Positions 7,646 to 15,202 of a stretch of 46,890 nt of DNA are shown here, piece by piece. This DNA comes from Planctomycetaceae bacterium (GTDB lineage Bacteria; Planctomycetota; Planctomycetia; Pirellulales; Thermoguttaceae). A program made the translations under genes and the position numbers. A model generated the notes under the pieces. It saw only the letters and a program-made list of their open reading frames with translations, searched no databases and was not told where the DNA came from. The stretch lies in contig JAAYAY010000297.1 in assembly GCA_012719125.1 (NCBI GenBank), forward strand, positions 1 to 46,890. Direction: 5' to 3'. Numbering within the stretch: position 1 is the first letter of the stretch; the number at the start of each line of letters is the position of its first letter.

Positions 7646-9955
7646 CTACTGGCTTGTCTTCTGGAACTCGAGGACGCATAGGTCCCGAGGTGCCAAGGTC
7701 ACTTTCAAGGGAGCAGCGATTCTTTGGGAAAGTTCGACGGGCCGGCGTCCGGCCGCGTCGATGCGGAAGACCTGCGGCTGCTGAGGCAATGCGTAGTACT
7801 TTCGGTCGATATCCAACGAGAGTGATAGCGGTTCGTCGGAAACACTGGCCAGCGCAACTGCTACATCTCCGTCGGGCGCTCGCCAGGCCCCGGCAAGGGC
7901 CAGGGGGTGGCTTCTCTGGGATATCGTCAAGCGATCCTTCTGACCGGCATAGATCGACAACCGCGAGAAATCGGACGTCACTTCAGGAACGTTCAACCGG
8001 GGCGGACGGAGGAATTCTCCGTGCAACAGGTACTTCAGAGCGAGGCTCCGCACGCGGGCCAGCCGCATCACGTAGTCCATCTCCTCTGGCCGTTGTTCTA
8101 GAAGGACGGGCAGGAAGTTGGCCACCGTCGGCTGTTGCCCCCAAACGAACGTCCTGGCCTGCTCCAGATAGAACTGGCGAGAGAACTTCCGATCAAGCAA
8201 CGCGAGAGGCTCGGCCGGCGCAAACTCAACCGGCCAAAGTTCGTCGTAAGGAGGCATCACCAGCGATGAGTAGTTGCCGTAGGTGACCGCGTAGGGGTGA
8301 TACACGGCGTGGAAGAAGGGAATCACCTCCCACGGGTTGGCCGGCGACGAGTAGCGCTCCTGGCTCACCTGGAGTGCCAGCATCAGGTCGAGATAGGGGA
8401 TCCAGGCCTCGCCGCACCCTTCGCCGGCGAGAACGACCGGCGCCTCGCGCTGACACCGGCCGCGGATATCCTCCGACAAGGCATGGAAGCCCTGGATCCA
8501 CGAATCTCCGCCGCCCGGCGGATGACCGTGATCCGGATCGTAGCACGGCTGGTGTGCGCATGCCTGGTCCATGTAGATGCCGTCGACGCCCAGGTCGTTG
8601 ACGGCCTCTTCGGCGAGGCCTGCATACTTGTTTCGCCAGAAGGGAGTTCCGAGGCACATCGAAATCAGCGATTGGCCCGTGAAGATATTGTAGACCTCCG
8701 GCCGGATCTTGCCGTCCTTCGCCTTGACTGCGAATCGTTCCGCCCCTTCCGACTCCCAGCTCTTCGTGCTCAATCCCCAGGCCCTCTGGTTCATGTAGAC
8801 GAGCGTGTGCAGGTTGTCGGCGTGGGCACGGGCGACGGCCTCGCGGAAGGGCTCGGTTCCTTCCCGCGGCGGCAGGTACTCGGGGAACCCGATGTCGTAG
8901 GGGCAGCCGTGCCACCAGTGCCAGAAGACGCTCACCGGGGCGCCAAGCTTCTCCTGGAGCCGGGCGGCCGGGGGCAAGACGCCCGGCGATCGGCCCCGAT
9001 TCCAGACCCACATTCCGGTTTCCAGGACCCAATCGGCGACCAGCCCGCGGCGCAGCCGGCTTTGTTGTGTCCAAGGCTGATCGACCGCCCAGGCCCGGTA
9101 CCGTTCGGCTGCGGTGATCCAGTCGCCCTGGAACGTTCCCAGAACGGCCGCGTAGGGCAGTTCGAAGCGGCCGCCTTGTTCCGTCAGGCCTTCCGGATAG
9201 TGAACCATTTCGTAATGGACGTCTCCGCCGGGCGTGCCCCAGAAGGCAAAGGACTTTCTGCGAATCGCGTCATCATCGCAGGCCGCATACAGGCCATTGC
9301 CTCCGTTCCGGTAAAAGGCCAGGCACTGCATCGACATGAATCCCGGATGTGTCCATGTAAGCCGCCGGCCCTTGCCGTCGGCACCGGCGAGAATCTGGCG
9401 AGGGTCTTTTGCTTCCTGTCCCATCCAGAGCGGAACGGCAAGTCGCTCGTCGTCCTGACGCCGAACTCCGGAAATGCGAGGGAAATGGACCGTCTGCAAC
9501 TGCAGGCCGGGCGGCATGTCGACCGCGATCTTCCACCGGCAGACCGCGTCGTCCTCGTCCAACCGGACCACGGCCTCGACATGCCCTGCTGCTGAGTCGG
9601 GCACGTCGAATCCGTCCCAGATCAGCCGCAGGCCGTTCTGTTCTGCCGGGAGCTTCTCCACGCGGAATTGCTTGGTCTGTCCGGGCTCCAGGTTCAGGGT
9701 CTTGCCTTCGCGAGTGACCTCCAGTTTCCACAGGCCTACAAGGTCTTCGGTGTCCCCCACCTGATTGATGTCGGCGGCAAGGTCGGTCAGTTCCAGGAGT
9801 CTTCCGTTTTGGGCGTCGACGCTCACTCGCAGGGCGCCGTTCTCAACGGAGGCGACCTCCGTTTGGACGGCGACGTCGCCACAGGCATTCGAAACCAGGA
9901 CCGCGGCGAGCAGAAAAGCGATTACCGCCCAATCAGTCGTGCTGAGTTGCTTCAT
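7646..9955 (-). CDS. Secreted DUF6259-type glycosidase-like protein
   Basis: Protein of 769 residues with an N-terminal signal (MKQLSTTDWAVIAFLLAAVLVSNACGD), a beta-sandwich region (about 30-290, ENGALRVSVDAQNGRLLELTDL at its start) and a TIM-barrel glycosidase-like domain (about 300-640), then a C-terminal beta domain. Barrel marks are APVSVFWHWWHGCPYDIGFPEY, NLHTLVYMNQRAWG, VDGIYMDQACAHQP (candidate catalytic Asp) and VVLAGEGCGEAW (candidate Glu). This matches DUF6259-containing proteins, whose substrates are unknown. The cysteine of SNAC lacks a Leu at the usual lipobox place, so lipidation is doubtful. The start was set at ATG 9955, preceded by AGGTGA. A GTG at 9964 lies in the spacer. 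It is placed 23 bases after the CinA-like gene. Confidence 0.7.
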   Translation of the reverse strand: MKQLSTTDWAVIAFLLAAVLVSNACGDVAVQTEVASVENGALRVSVDAQNGRLLELTDLAADINQVGDTEDLVGLWKLEVTREGKTLNLEPGQTKQFRVEKLPAEQNGLRLIWDGFDVPDSAAGHVEAVVRLDEDDAVCRWKIAVDMPPGLQLQTVHFPRISGVRRQDDERLAVPLWMGQEAKDPRQILAGADGKGRRLTWTHPGFMSMQCLAFYRNGGNGLYAACDDDAIRRKSFAFWGTPGGDVHYEMVHYPEGLTEQGGRFELPYAAVLGTFQGDWITAAERYRAWAVDQPWTQQSRLRRGLVADWVLETGMWVWNRGRSPGVLPPAARLQEKLGAPVSVFWHWWHGCPYDIGFPEYLPPREGTEPFREAVARAHADNLHTLVYMNQRAWGLSTKSWESEGAERFAVKAKDGKIRPEVYNIFTGQSLISMCLGTPFWRNKYAGLAEEAVNDLGVDGIYMDQACAHQPCYDPDHGHPPGGGDSWIQGFHALSEDIRGRCQREAPVVLAGEGCGEAWIPYLDLMLALQVSQERYSSPANPWEVIPFFHAVYHPYAVTYGNYSSLVMPPYDELWPVEFAPAEPLALLDRKFSRQFYLEQARTFVWGQQPTVANFLPVLLEQRPEEMDYVMRLARVRSLALKYLLHGEFLRPPRLNVPEVTSDFSRLSIYAGQKDRLTISQRSHPLALAGAWRAPDGDVAVALASVSDEPLSLSLDIDRKYYALPQQPQVFRIDAAGRRPVELSQRIAAPLKVTLAPRDLCVLEFQKTSQ

Positions 9956-9978
9956 CAGATTCACCTATACCTTCTGCA

Positions 9979-11352
9979 TCATTCACTTGCCAGCCGCTTG
10001 CGCAGTTCGTCGACGACTTGAGTCGTCAATCGGGCGCGATTCGGGAGGTCATTTTCCCGGATGGGCAGTCGAAAAACAACCGTCCGGCCGTCTGAGTCGC
10101 GAATTGCGACGTTTGCCGAGGCGGAGCCCCCCTCGCCGATCGTTTTCGGGCCCACCACAACCGCCCATTGCCGGCTGGCAGCGTCGGAAAGCAAGTCGGC
10201 CCATCGCTCAACTCGTTGTGGCTCGCCGATCGCCTGAGTGCGGGGGCCCTCGGGCGTTCTCAACAGCCTCTCCATCGTCTGCTCATCCGGGGCGACGACA
10301 GCGCCCGCGAGCACTTCCCCGGCGTCTTTGACTCCGCTGAGGGCCGCTTCCACGCTTCCGCCGCTGGCGATTTCGGCCAGCGCCAGTCGCACGCCTCGCT
10401 TCTTCAGCAGGGAGACCACGACAGCCTCCAGCGACAGGCCTTCCTCGGTAGCGTAGATGTTCTCGCCGAATTCCTGGAGCAGTTGGTGTTTCAGATCGTC
10501 CAACTGCCGACGATTCTCGCCGTTCTCTTCGGGGAGGCTGAAGGTGAAATCGACCCGGCTGCCGTCGAACTGCGACGTGACGACGAGGTCTTTCGGCATC
10601 GTCAGACGCTGTTTCATCCGGTCGGCAATCGAGGACTGGCCGAGCCCTGCTAAACGGACGGTGAGCGAACTGCCGGGCAGACGAGTACCGAATCGGCGAC
10701 TCAGGTAAGGGATCAGTTCCTCCTCGACCATGGGCTGGAGTTCCCGGGGAGGCCCCGGCAAGGCCACGACAACCCTCGTGCCGGTGTCGAAAACCAGCCC
10801 GACGGCCGTTCCGTTGGCGTTCTTCAGATAGATGCCGCCTGCTGGCACGCGAGTTTGACGCCTGAGATTCGCCCTCAGTTGGGCGACGGGAGTGCCGAAC
10901 CTCTGGGCGATACTTGCCAGCACGTCCGGATGTTCTGAAACCTCGATGTCTGTGAAGTCGGAGATTGCCTCGCAGGTGACGTCGTTGTCGGTTGGTCCGA
11001 GTCCGCCGGTCACGATGACCAACTCGGCCCGGCCGGCGGCATACCGGAGGGCGGTCTGAATATCGGCCTGCCCGTCGTCGACGATCATCGAGCCCACGCA
11101 GCGGAGCCCCAGCGGACGCAGCGTGCGCGTCAGGAAGTGGGTGTGGCCGTCGGGAAAGGCGCCCGCCAGAAGCTCGCTCCCCGTGATCACGACCATGTAG
11201 CGGGTCGGTTCTTCGGAAAGGCCGATTTGTGGTGCGAGGCAAAGAAAGGCGATTGCCAGAACAAGGCGAATTGTGTGCCACTGCTTGCTCGCAAGCAGTG
11301 TGTGAATTGACCCGTTCTTCGGCACTGCTTGCGAGCAAGCAGTGGCACACAT
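9979..11352 (-). CDS. Exported CinA-like protein with degenerate amidase domain
   Basis: Protein of 457 residues. Residues about 28-47 (IRLVLAIAFLCLAPQIGLSE) form a signal-peptide core, unusual because CinA proteins are cytoplasmic. The molybdopterin-binding-like domain follows (about 50-215): MVVITGSELLAGAFPDGHTH, VIVTGGLGPTDNDVTCEAI and VVVALPGPPRELQPMVEEEL match CinA motifs closely. The C-terminal domain (about 310-455) resembles the NMN amidase (PncC), but the usual AESCTGG is AEIASGG, which removes the Ser after AE, so amidase activity is doubtful. The only start is ATG 11352, with AGGA upstream. Its first 27 codons lie in an inverted repeat described separately. The function outside the cytoplasm is unknown. 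Confidence 0.75.
   Translation of the reverse strand: MCATACSQAVPKNGSIHTLLASKQWHTIRLVLAIAFLCLAPQIGLSEEPTRYMVVITGSELLAGAFPDGHTHFLTRTLRPLGLRCVGSMIVDDGQADIQTALRYAAGRAELVIVTGGLGPTDNDVTCEAISDFTDIEVSEHPDVLASIAQRFGTPVAQLRANLRRQTRVPAGGIYLKNANGTAVGLVFDTGTRVVVALPGPPRELQPMVEEELIPYLSRRFGTRLPGSSLTVRLAGLGQSSIADRMKQRLTMPKDLVVTSQFDGSRVDFTFSLPEENGENRRQLDDLKHQLLQEFGENIYATEEGLSLEAVVVSLLKKRGVRLALAEIASGGSVEAALSGVKDAGEVLAGAVVAPDEQTMERLLRTPEGPRTQAIGEPQRVERWADLLSDAASRQWAVVVGPKTIGEGGSASANVAIRDSDGRTVVFRLPIRENDLPNRARLTTQVVDELRKRLASE
11272..11351. repeat. 29-bp perfect inverted repeat
   Basis: The arms at 11272-11300 and 11323-11351 are exact reverse complements over 29 bases with 22 bases between. Each arm contains the near-palindrome ACTGCTTGC then a two-base centre then GCAAGCAGT, so each can also fold on itself. 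The element lies inside the first codons of the CinA-like gene, and its right end supplies most of the ATG. A related fragment (GTGTGCCACT) occurs near 46764. It resembles the dispersed palindromic repeats common in planctomycete intergenic DNA. Confidence 0.85.
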
Positions 11353-11369
11353 CAGAGAATCCTGTATTG

Positions 11370-11663
11370 TCACGATTCGACTCCGAAACGTTCGGCCAAT
11401 GCGATTCGATCGTCGACGCCGATGAGGTCGTTGAATTGCTCGAACGACATGCAGATCCGCCGGGCGCGGTCGGTGATCTCCGTCTGCGTGAGCAGGCCCA
11501 GGTCGGGTTCGCCGATGGCCGTGGCGGCGACGCTGTATCCGGAGATGAACGTCATCGGGAATCCGGCCTTTTCGCAGATCTTTGCGGAGAGCGTATCGTA
11601 AACGCCCGGCAAGGCGACGGTTCCCTGCTGCCTCAGGATTTGGCCCACGCGTGTTGTATCCAT
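11370..11663 (-). pseudogene. PEP mutase/isocitrate lyase family remnant, internal deletion
   Basis: Only 97 residues, where this family has about 270-290. The first 77 or so match the N-terminus of PEP mutase/isocitrate lyase-family enzymes: VALPGVYDTLSAKICEKAGF, MTFISGYSVAATAIGEPDLG, LLTQTEITDRARRI. The last 20 (MSFEQFNDLIGVDDRIALAE) match the typical extreme C-terminus of the same family (SFxEFNDLIGL). The barrel, with its metal-binding DADTGYG and KKCGH-type motifs, is missing. The sequence therefore shows an in-frame internal deletion of about 180-200 codons joining near 11450-11456. The start at 11663 has a perfect AAGGAG. The frame is intact, so a short peptide may still be made, but it cannot have the enzyme's activity. 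It is located 17 bases before the CinA-like gene and 55 bases after apbE. Confidence 0.75.
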
Positions 11664-11718
11664 TGCCGTCTCCTTGGTGTATTGATTCGTCCGTACGCCA
11701 CAAAACGGGCGTGGGTCT

Positions 11719-12825
11719 TCAGCCAGTCTCACTTCCGTCTGCACCAATCGTATTCGGCAAGAAGTCGGCCTCCGGCACTCCGATCGCATGCACCTCAAAC
11801 CCCGGGCTGCCTGACGCCGGACAGATCAGTATCGCTCCCAGTTCGGGATGGTTGGCACAATAGTCCGCCGCCTTCTCGCGTCCCATAACAAAGAAACTGG
11901 TTGCCAGTGCATCGGCCAGCGCCGCATCGGGGGCCAGCACCGTGGCCGAGAGTACCGATTCGGCGGGCCGGCCGGTGCGTGGATCGATGATGTGGCTGTA
12001 GCGCCGGCCCTTGTGGCGGAAGAATTGCGAGGCCGACCCGGAGGTCCCCAGGGCACGGTCGCGCACGCGCACGTAGCCGAGCCGGGTTCCAGGACGTAGC
12101 GGGTGCCCCAGGCCCACGAGCCAGCCGTCGGGATCGGTTCCGCTGAGCCGCGCCCCCTTCGCGGCCACGCTGCTCTGGCCGCCCTGGACCAGGCAGTCGT
12201 GGATTCCGGACGCATCGAGCACTTCGGCCACGCGATCCAACGCGTACCCTTTGCCAATACTGCCCAGATTCAACTCGACGCCGGGTTTCAGAAACCTCAC
12301 CGTTCGGTTTTCCGCGTTCAGTTCGACCAGCGAGCCGCCGACGGTGGTGAGGGCTTCGTCAATCTCTTCCTCCGAGGGGAGACGCCCTTCGCCTCGCGCG
12401 AATCCCCAGGCTTTCCACAGCGGCGTTGCCGTGAGATCGAAGGCGCCGTCCGTTTCCTGATGGATCTCCGCGGCCCTCGCCAGCAAGGTGAAAAGCCGCT
12501 GCTCGACTACCACGGGTTCCTGGGCGGCAAGCCGATTGATTCGACCAATCTCGCTGTCGCGTCGGAAGTAGCTGAGTTGAGCTTCGAGTTGCTCGACGAG
12601 ATCCAGGGCGTCCAGAGCGACTTCCATCCCCGAGTCGTACTGTCCTGCATTAAGCACGACCTCGAACTCGCAGGCCATAGCCTTGCGACTCACGTGGACG
12701 GCATAGATGCCGCCCCTGGACGCAGGCTCAACGCCCGGTTCATCTCGACCCGGCAGGGCGTGACCGGCCGGGTCGCCTGCCGAGACTCCGCGGAGAAACT
12801 CTCGTCGCGAACGCTGGCTCGCCAT
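11719..12825 (-). CDS. apbE: FAD:protein FMN transferase (ApbE)
   Basis: Transfers FMN from FAD to a Thr/Ser of flavoproteins. The 368-residue protein shows the family motifs in order: AMACEFEVVLNAG (about 50), TDGAFDLTATPLWKAWG, VELNLGSIGKGYALDRVAE (the nucleotide/metal loop), HDCLVQGGQSSVAA, YSHIIDPRTGRPAE and LAPDAALADALATSFFVMG (metal-binding Asp). The N-terminus has SRREFLRG, which looks like a Tat motif, but no hydrophobic core follows (GVSAGDPAGHALPGRDEPG), so export by that route is doubtful. The start ATG at 12825 shares its A with the TGA stop of the preceding lipoprotein gene, so translation is coupled. I found no obvious target flavinylation motif in the neighbours. The ferredoxin in the same run suggests a redox context. 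Confidence 0.9.
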   Translation of the reverse strand: MASQRSRREFLRGVSAGDPAGHALPGRDEPGVEPASRGGIYAVHVSRKAMACEFEVVLNAGQYDSGMEVALDALDLVEQLEAQLSYFRRDSEIGRINRLAAQEPVVVEQRLFTLLARAAEIHQETDGAFDLTATPLWKAWGFARGEGRLPSEEEIDEALTTVGGSLVELNAENRTVRFLKPGVELNLGSIGKGYALDRVAEVLDASGIHDCLVQGGQSSVAAKGARLSGTDPDGWLVGLGHPLRPGTRLGYVRVRDRALGTSGSASQFFRHKGRRYSHIIDPRTGRPAESVLSATVLAPDAALADALATSFFVMGREKAADYCANHPELGAILICPASGSPGFEVHAIGVPEADFLPNTIGADGSETG

Positions 12826-14210
12826 CACTTGCTCCCGGCGGAGGACATGTCCGGCACGATCCACGGCGGGTTGTCGCCCTCCACGCCCGTACCGATGTCG
12901 TAAACCAGGATCGTCTTGCCGTCGCGTTCCGTGCGGTAGGGACGACCGGTGAGGGGATTGTTTCCGAGGTCGGGGGCTTTCTCTCCGCAGGCCAAGGCGA
13001 GGGCCAGGAGCCAGCCTTCGCAGTTGGCGCGATCGCGGGCTTGAATCACGTGGCCTTTTTCGACGTCGACCAGCAGAAACCGGCCCGCGACGAGCGGGAA
13101 GTCGGAGCTGTTGCGGCGATCGTGAAGATCGCGGCGAAGGTCCTCAAAATCGGCCACACGCGTGTGGTAGGGATGCTCGCAGCTCTCGATGATCTTCCGC
13201 ATCGCCAGCAAGTAGTACAACTCGTCGGAATTCACGTTGCGCAACACGGCATCGTGGAACGACGCCAGACTCATCTCCTCCTTGAGTTGTTCCTGTTCCT
13301 CCTCAGTGAGGAAATCTTCGAGCCGGTCGCCGCGCACGGCTTCGTAGATCACCATCCCCAGGGCCCGGTCGCCGATCCAGGCCAAAGCGTCGTCGGGCCA
13401 CGTTGCCAATTGATTTGAAAGCCACTCATGGATCATAAGCCCGTGCGAGCGATCGAAACGCTCGTTACCGACAATGGCTTGGAGTACGAGCAAGGCCTCG
13501 GTGCGCATGAAGGCCGCTTCCAGACGCGTCACGGGATGAGGCTCTGCCGCCAGACACTCGGCCAAACGCAGCATGTACCCGAGGGATTCCACGGCCGAAT
13601 CGACGTCGAGCGAGGACAGGGCTTCCGCCGCCCGAAAGGCTTCCAGACGCGAGCAGATCCATACGACGTCGAGGAACGCGAGTTCGTCGGCCGGCCCGGC
13701 TTCGAAGGCGATCGGAAAACGGCACTCGGGACGCTCAAGGGCCAGACGCGCTCCCATCCGTTCGTCCTCATAGCGTTGGCGAAAACGCATCGCTCTCTCC
13801 CGTTGTACGGGGTCGAGCGTGAAGGGCCCTTCCGGAAACAACCCGTCGGACTCGGCGCGAATCGCCGCCAATCGCTTGCGGTCAACCCCGTCGAACAGCG
13901 CGGTCAGCCCGGCCGCGACGTTCGATTCATCGGGGATCTGTCTCGAAGCGAGCAGTTCGGGAGTCCCGCCATCGGTGACAACCCGCGTCAACTCGTCCTG
14001 GAGCGACTGGTCCGGTGTCGCCTTGAGGCCCGGGAGTGCGCCGAAGACCTTTGCCTCCTCGGTTGCCTTCGCCTCGGGCGACGGCCCCCTGGAACACCCG
14101 GCACCTGCTGCAGTCGCCAGTAAGAGAGTGAGCCAAGCCAGGTCCGCCACTTTCCGTACGCCGCGCCGACAGGCGGCATCCTGCACTCGCCAAACCTCGT
14201 GCACATCCAC
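12825..14210 (-). CDS. Hypothetical lipoprotein, mostly helical
   Basis: Protein of 461 residues with no family I recognise. The N-terminus has a short hydrophobic stretch (LAWLTLLLATAAGAGCSRG, about residues 23-41) ending in a plausible lipobox Cys, so it is likely an outer or inner membrane lipoprotein. The body is rich in helices and acidic residues (ERAMRFRQRYEDERMGARLA, LTEEEQEQLKEEMSLASFHD). The C-terminus (NPLTGRPYRTERDGKTILVY) resembles the Y-x-G-x-P ends of planctomycete secreted proteins that carry pseudopilin-like text. Start GTG 14210 is preceded by an excellent AAGGAGGT 8 bases upstream. It lies 6 bases after the ClpP-like gene and overlaps apbE by TGATG. Confidence 0.7.
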   Translation of the reverse strand: MDVHEVWRVQDAACRRGVRKVADLAWLTLLLATAAGAGCSRGPSPEAKATEEAKVFGALPGLKATPDQSLQDELTRVVTDGGTPELLASRQIPDESNVAAGLTALFDGVDRKRLAAIRAESDGLFPEGPFTLDPVQRERAMRFRQRYEDERMGARLALERPECRFPIAFEAGPADELAFLDVVWICSRLEAFRAAEALSSLDVDSAVESLGYMLRLAECLAAEPHPVTRLEAAFMRTEALLVLQAIVGNERFDRSHGLMIHEWLSNQLATWPDDALAWIGDRALGMVIYEAVRGDRLEDFLTEEEQEQLKEEMSLASFHDAVLRNVNSDELYYLLAMRKIIESCEHPYHTRVADFEDLRRDLHDRRNSSDFPLVAGRFLLVDVEKGHVIQARDRANCEGWLLALALACGEKAPDLGNNPLTGRPYRTERDGKTILVYDIGTGVEGDNPPWIVPDMSSAGSK

Positions 14211-14216
14211 GATCGG

Positions 14217-14771
14217 CTACCTCCTTGAAGGTCGGCAAACGACGTCAAGCGGCTTCAGGGACGTCATTTCTGCCAGCCCCAGTTCGACCATTTCTGCCCC
14301 GGACACGAAGCGACCGGGCCGAATCCACGGCTCGATCACGTCGAGCGACACGCCAAACAACTCCGCGAGCCAGCGGTCCATGCTCCCTTCGAGCTCCCCG
14401 AAGTGCCGAGCCCATTCCGCCGCCTCGGCCAGCAGAACGTGCTCCTCACTTTGCCACTTCATGGGGTGGAAGAGAAGCACGCTATAGGGCGTGACCAGGC
14501 GTCTCGAGCAGGTTGCGAACGGCCAGATCGCGGCCGACGAGCATTCTCCGATTACGACCCCGGTTGCGCGCAACGATCTTAACAGAATCAACGACGCCAG
14601 GGCAATCCCCGAATAGGCGCTGCCGCCGCCGCTGTCGAAGTAGAGTACGCACTCTCCACCCGGTTCGACTTCGAGCAGCTTCTCGCAGTGGCTTGCCTGA
14701 TTGTCGATCAGGTCGCCCACCACGGAGATCTCGAGGGGGCCTTCCCGCTCTTCTTCACGTTCACGTGCCAT
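14217..14771 (-). CDS. Divergent ClpP-like serine peptidase
   Basis: Protein of 184 residues with the ClpP/crotonase fold. It shows YFDSGGGSAYSGIALASLIL (like the ClpP oxyanion/SPGG region), GECSSAAIWPFATCSRRL with candidate nucleophile Ser79, SVLLFHPMKW with candidate base His102, and the family ending GRFVSGAEMVELGLAE. The third triad residue, Asp in ClpP (DRFLSA), aligns with Gly here, so the triad may be incomplete. The Ser-His spacing (23) is close to that of ClpP. No ClpX or other AAA partner is nearby. It lacks a signal peptide and starts with a highly charged segment (MAREREEEREGP). It shares a transcript with a lipoprotein, ApbE and probably ferredoxin. It could process or bind a peptide in that module, but no substrate is known. 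Confidence 0.75.
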   Translation of the reverse strand: MAREREEEREGPLEISVVGDLIDNQASHCEKLLEVEPGGECVLYFDSGGGSAYSGIALASLILLRSLRATGVVIGECSSAAIWPFATCSRRLVTPYSVLLFHPMKWQSEEHVLLAEAAEWARHFGELEGSMDRWLAELFGVSLDVIEPWIRPGRFVSGAEMVELGLAEMTSLKPLDVVCRPSRR

Positions 14772-14867
14772 CGAATGTCCTTCTTTCGTCCGCCTGTCTT
14801 ATTCCAAGAAATGCCGACGGGCCGCCACATGCGGCCCGCCACGCAAACATGAATCAAACCGAAAACC

Positions 14868-15041
14868 TCAGTCGACGGTGATCGATTCGGTCGGGCAGAC
14901 GTCGACGCACGCGCCGCAATCGCCGCAGGTGTCCTCGTCGACCGTTGCTTTGCCGTCCTGCACTTCGATGGCGTCCAACGGACACGCGTCAACGCAATCG
15001 CCACAACCGTTGCAGGTTTCTTGGTTCACAATAGCCGTCAT
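14868..15041 (-). CDS. 2[4Fe-4S] ferredoxin
   Basis: Short gene of 57 codons, read directly from the reverse strand. It has two classic cluster-binding motifs: CNGCGDCVDACP (residues 10-21) and CGDCGACVDVCP (residues 39-50), each Cx2Cx2Cx3CP. It is therefore a bacterial-type low-potential electron carrier of the small clostridial kind. The protein begins MTAIVNQETC and ends TESITVD. The start at 15041 has GGGGAG about 10 bases upstream. It is the first gene of the minus-strand run and lies 96 bases before the ClpP-like gene. A hairpin lies in its leader. No partner oxidoreductase is visible in the window. Confidence 0.9.
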   Translation of the reverse strand: MTAIVNQETCNGCGDCVDACPLDAIEVQDGKATVDEDTCGDCGACVDVCPTESITVD

Positions 15042-15085
15042 GTGATTGAAACTCCCCTACACAGAAAAAACGTCGTTGGTAGATG

Positions 15086-15104
15086 CTTTGGTTTCCGACC
15101 AAAG
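15086..15104 (-). promoter_or_regulatory. Leader hairpin upstream of ferredoxin
   Basis: CTTTGGT and ACCAAAG form a 7-bp stem with a five-base loop. On the minus strand it is followed after about 15 bases by six T residues and then the ribosome-binding site of the ferredoxin gene. The 161-base gap (15042-15202) also holds another hairpin, CAAGAA-GCT-TTCTTG at 15171-15185, possibly the terminator of the preceding endonuclease gene. A role in controlling ferredoxin is a guess. Confidence 0.3.
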
Positions 15105-15202
15105 GGTCACCGGAATGTTCCTTTATATATCGTCCACCCGAGTTTAGGCCATACCCCAAATCCCACTTCTCAAGAAGCTTTCTTGCTTGTTGATTGTAGG
15201 TC

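Noticed and set aside
12825-12850. Tat signal on ApbE
   Set aside because: SRREFL is present, but no hydrophobic core follows it in the next 25 residues.
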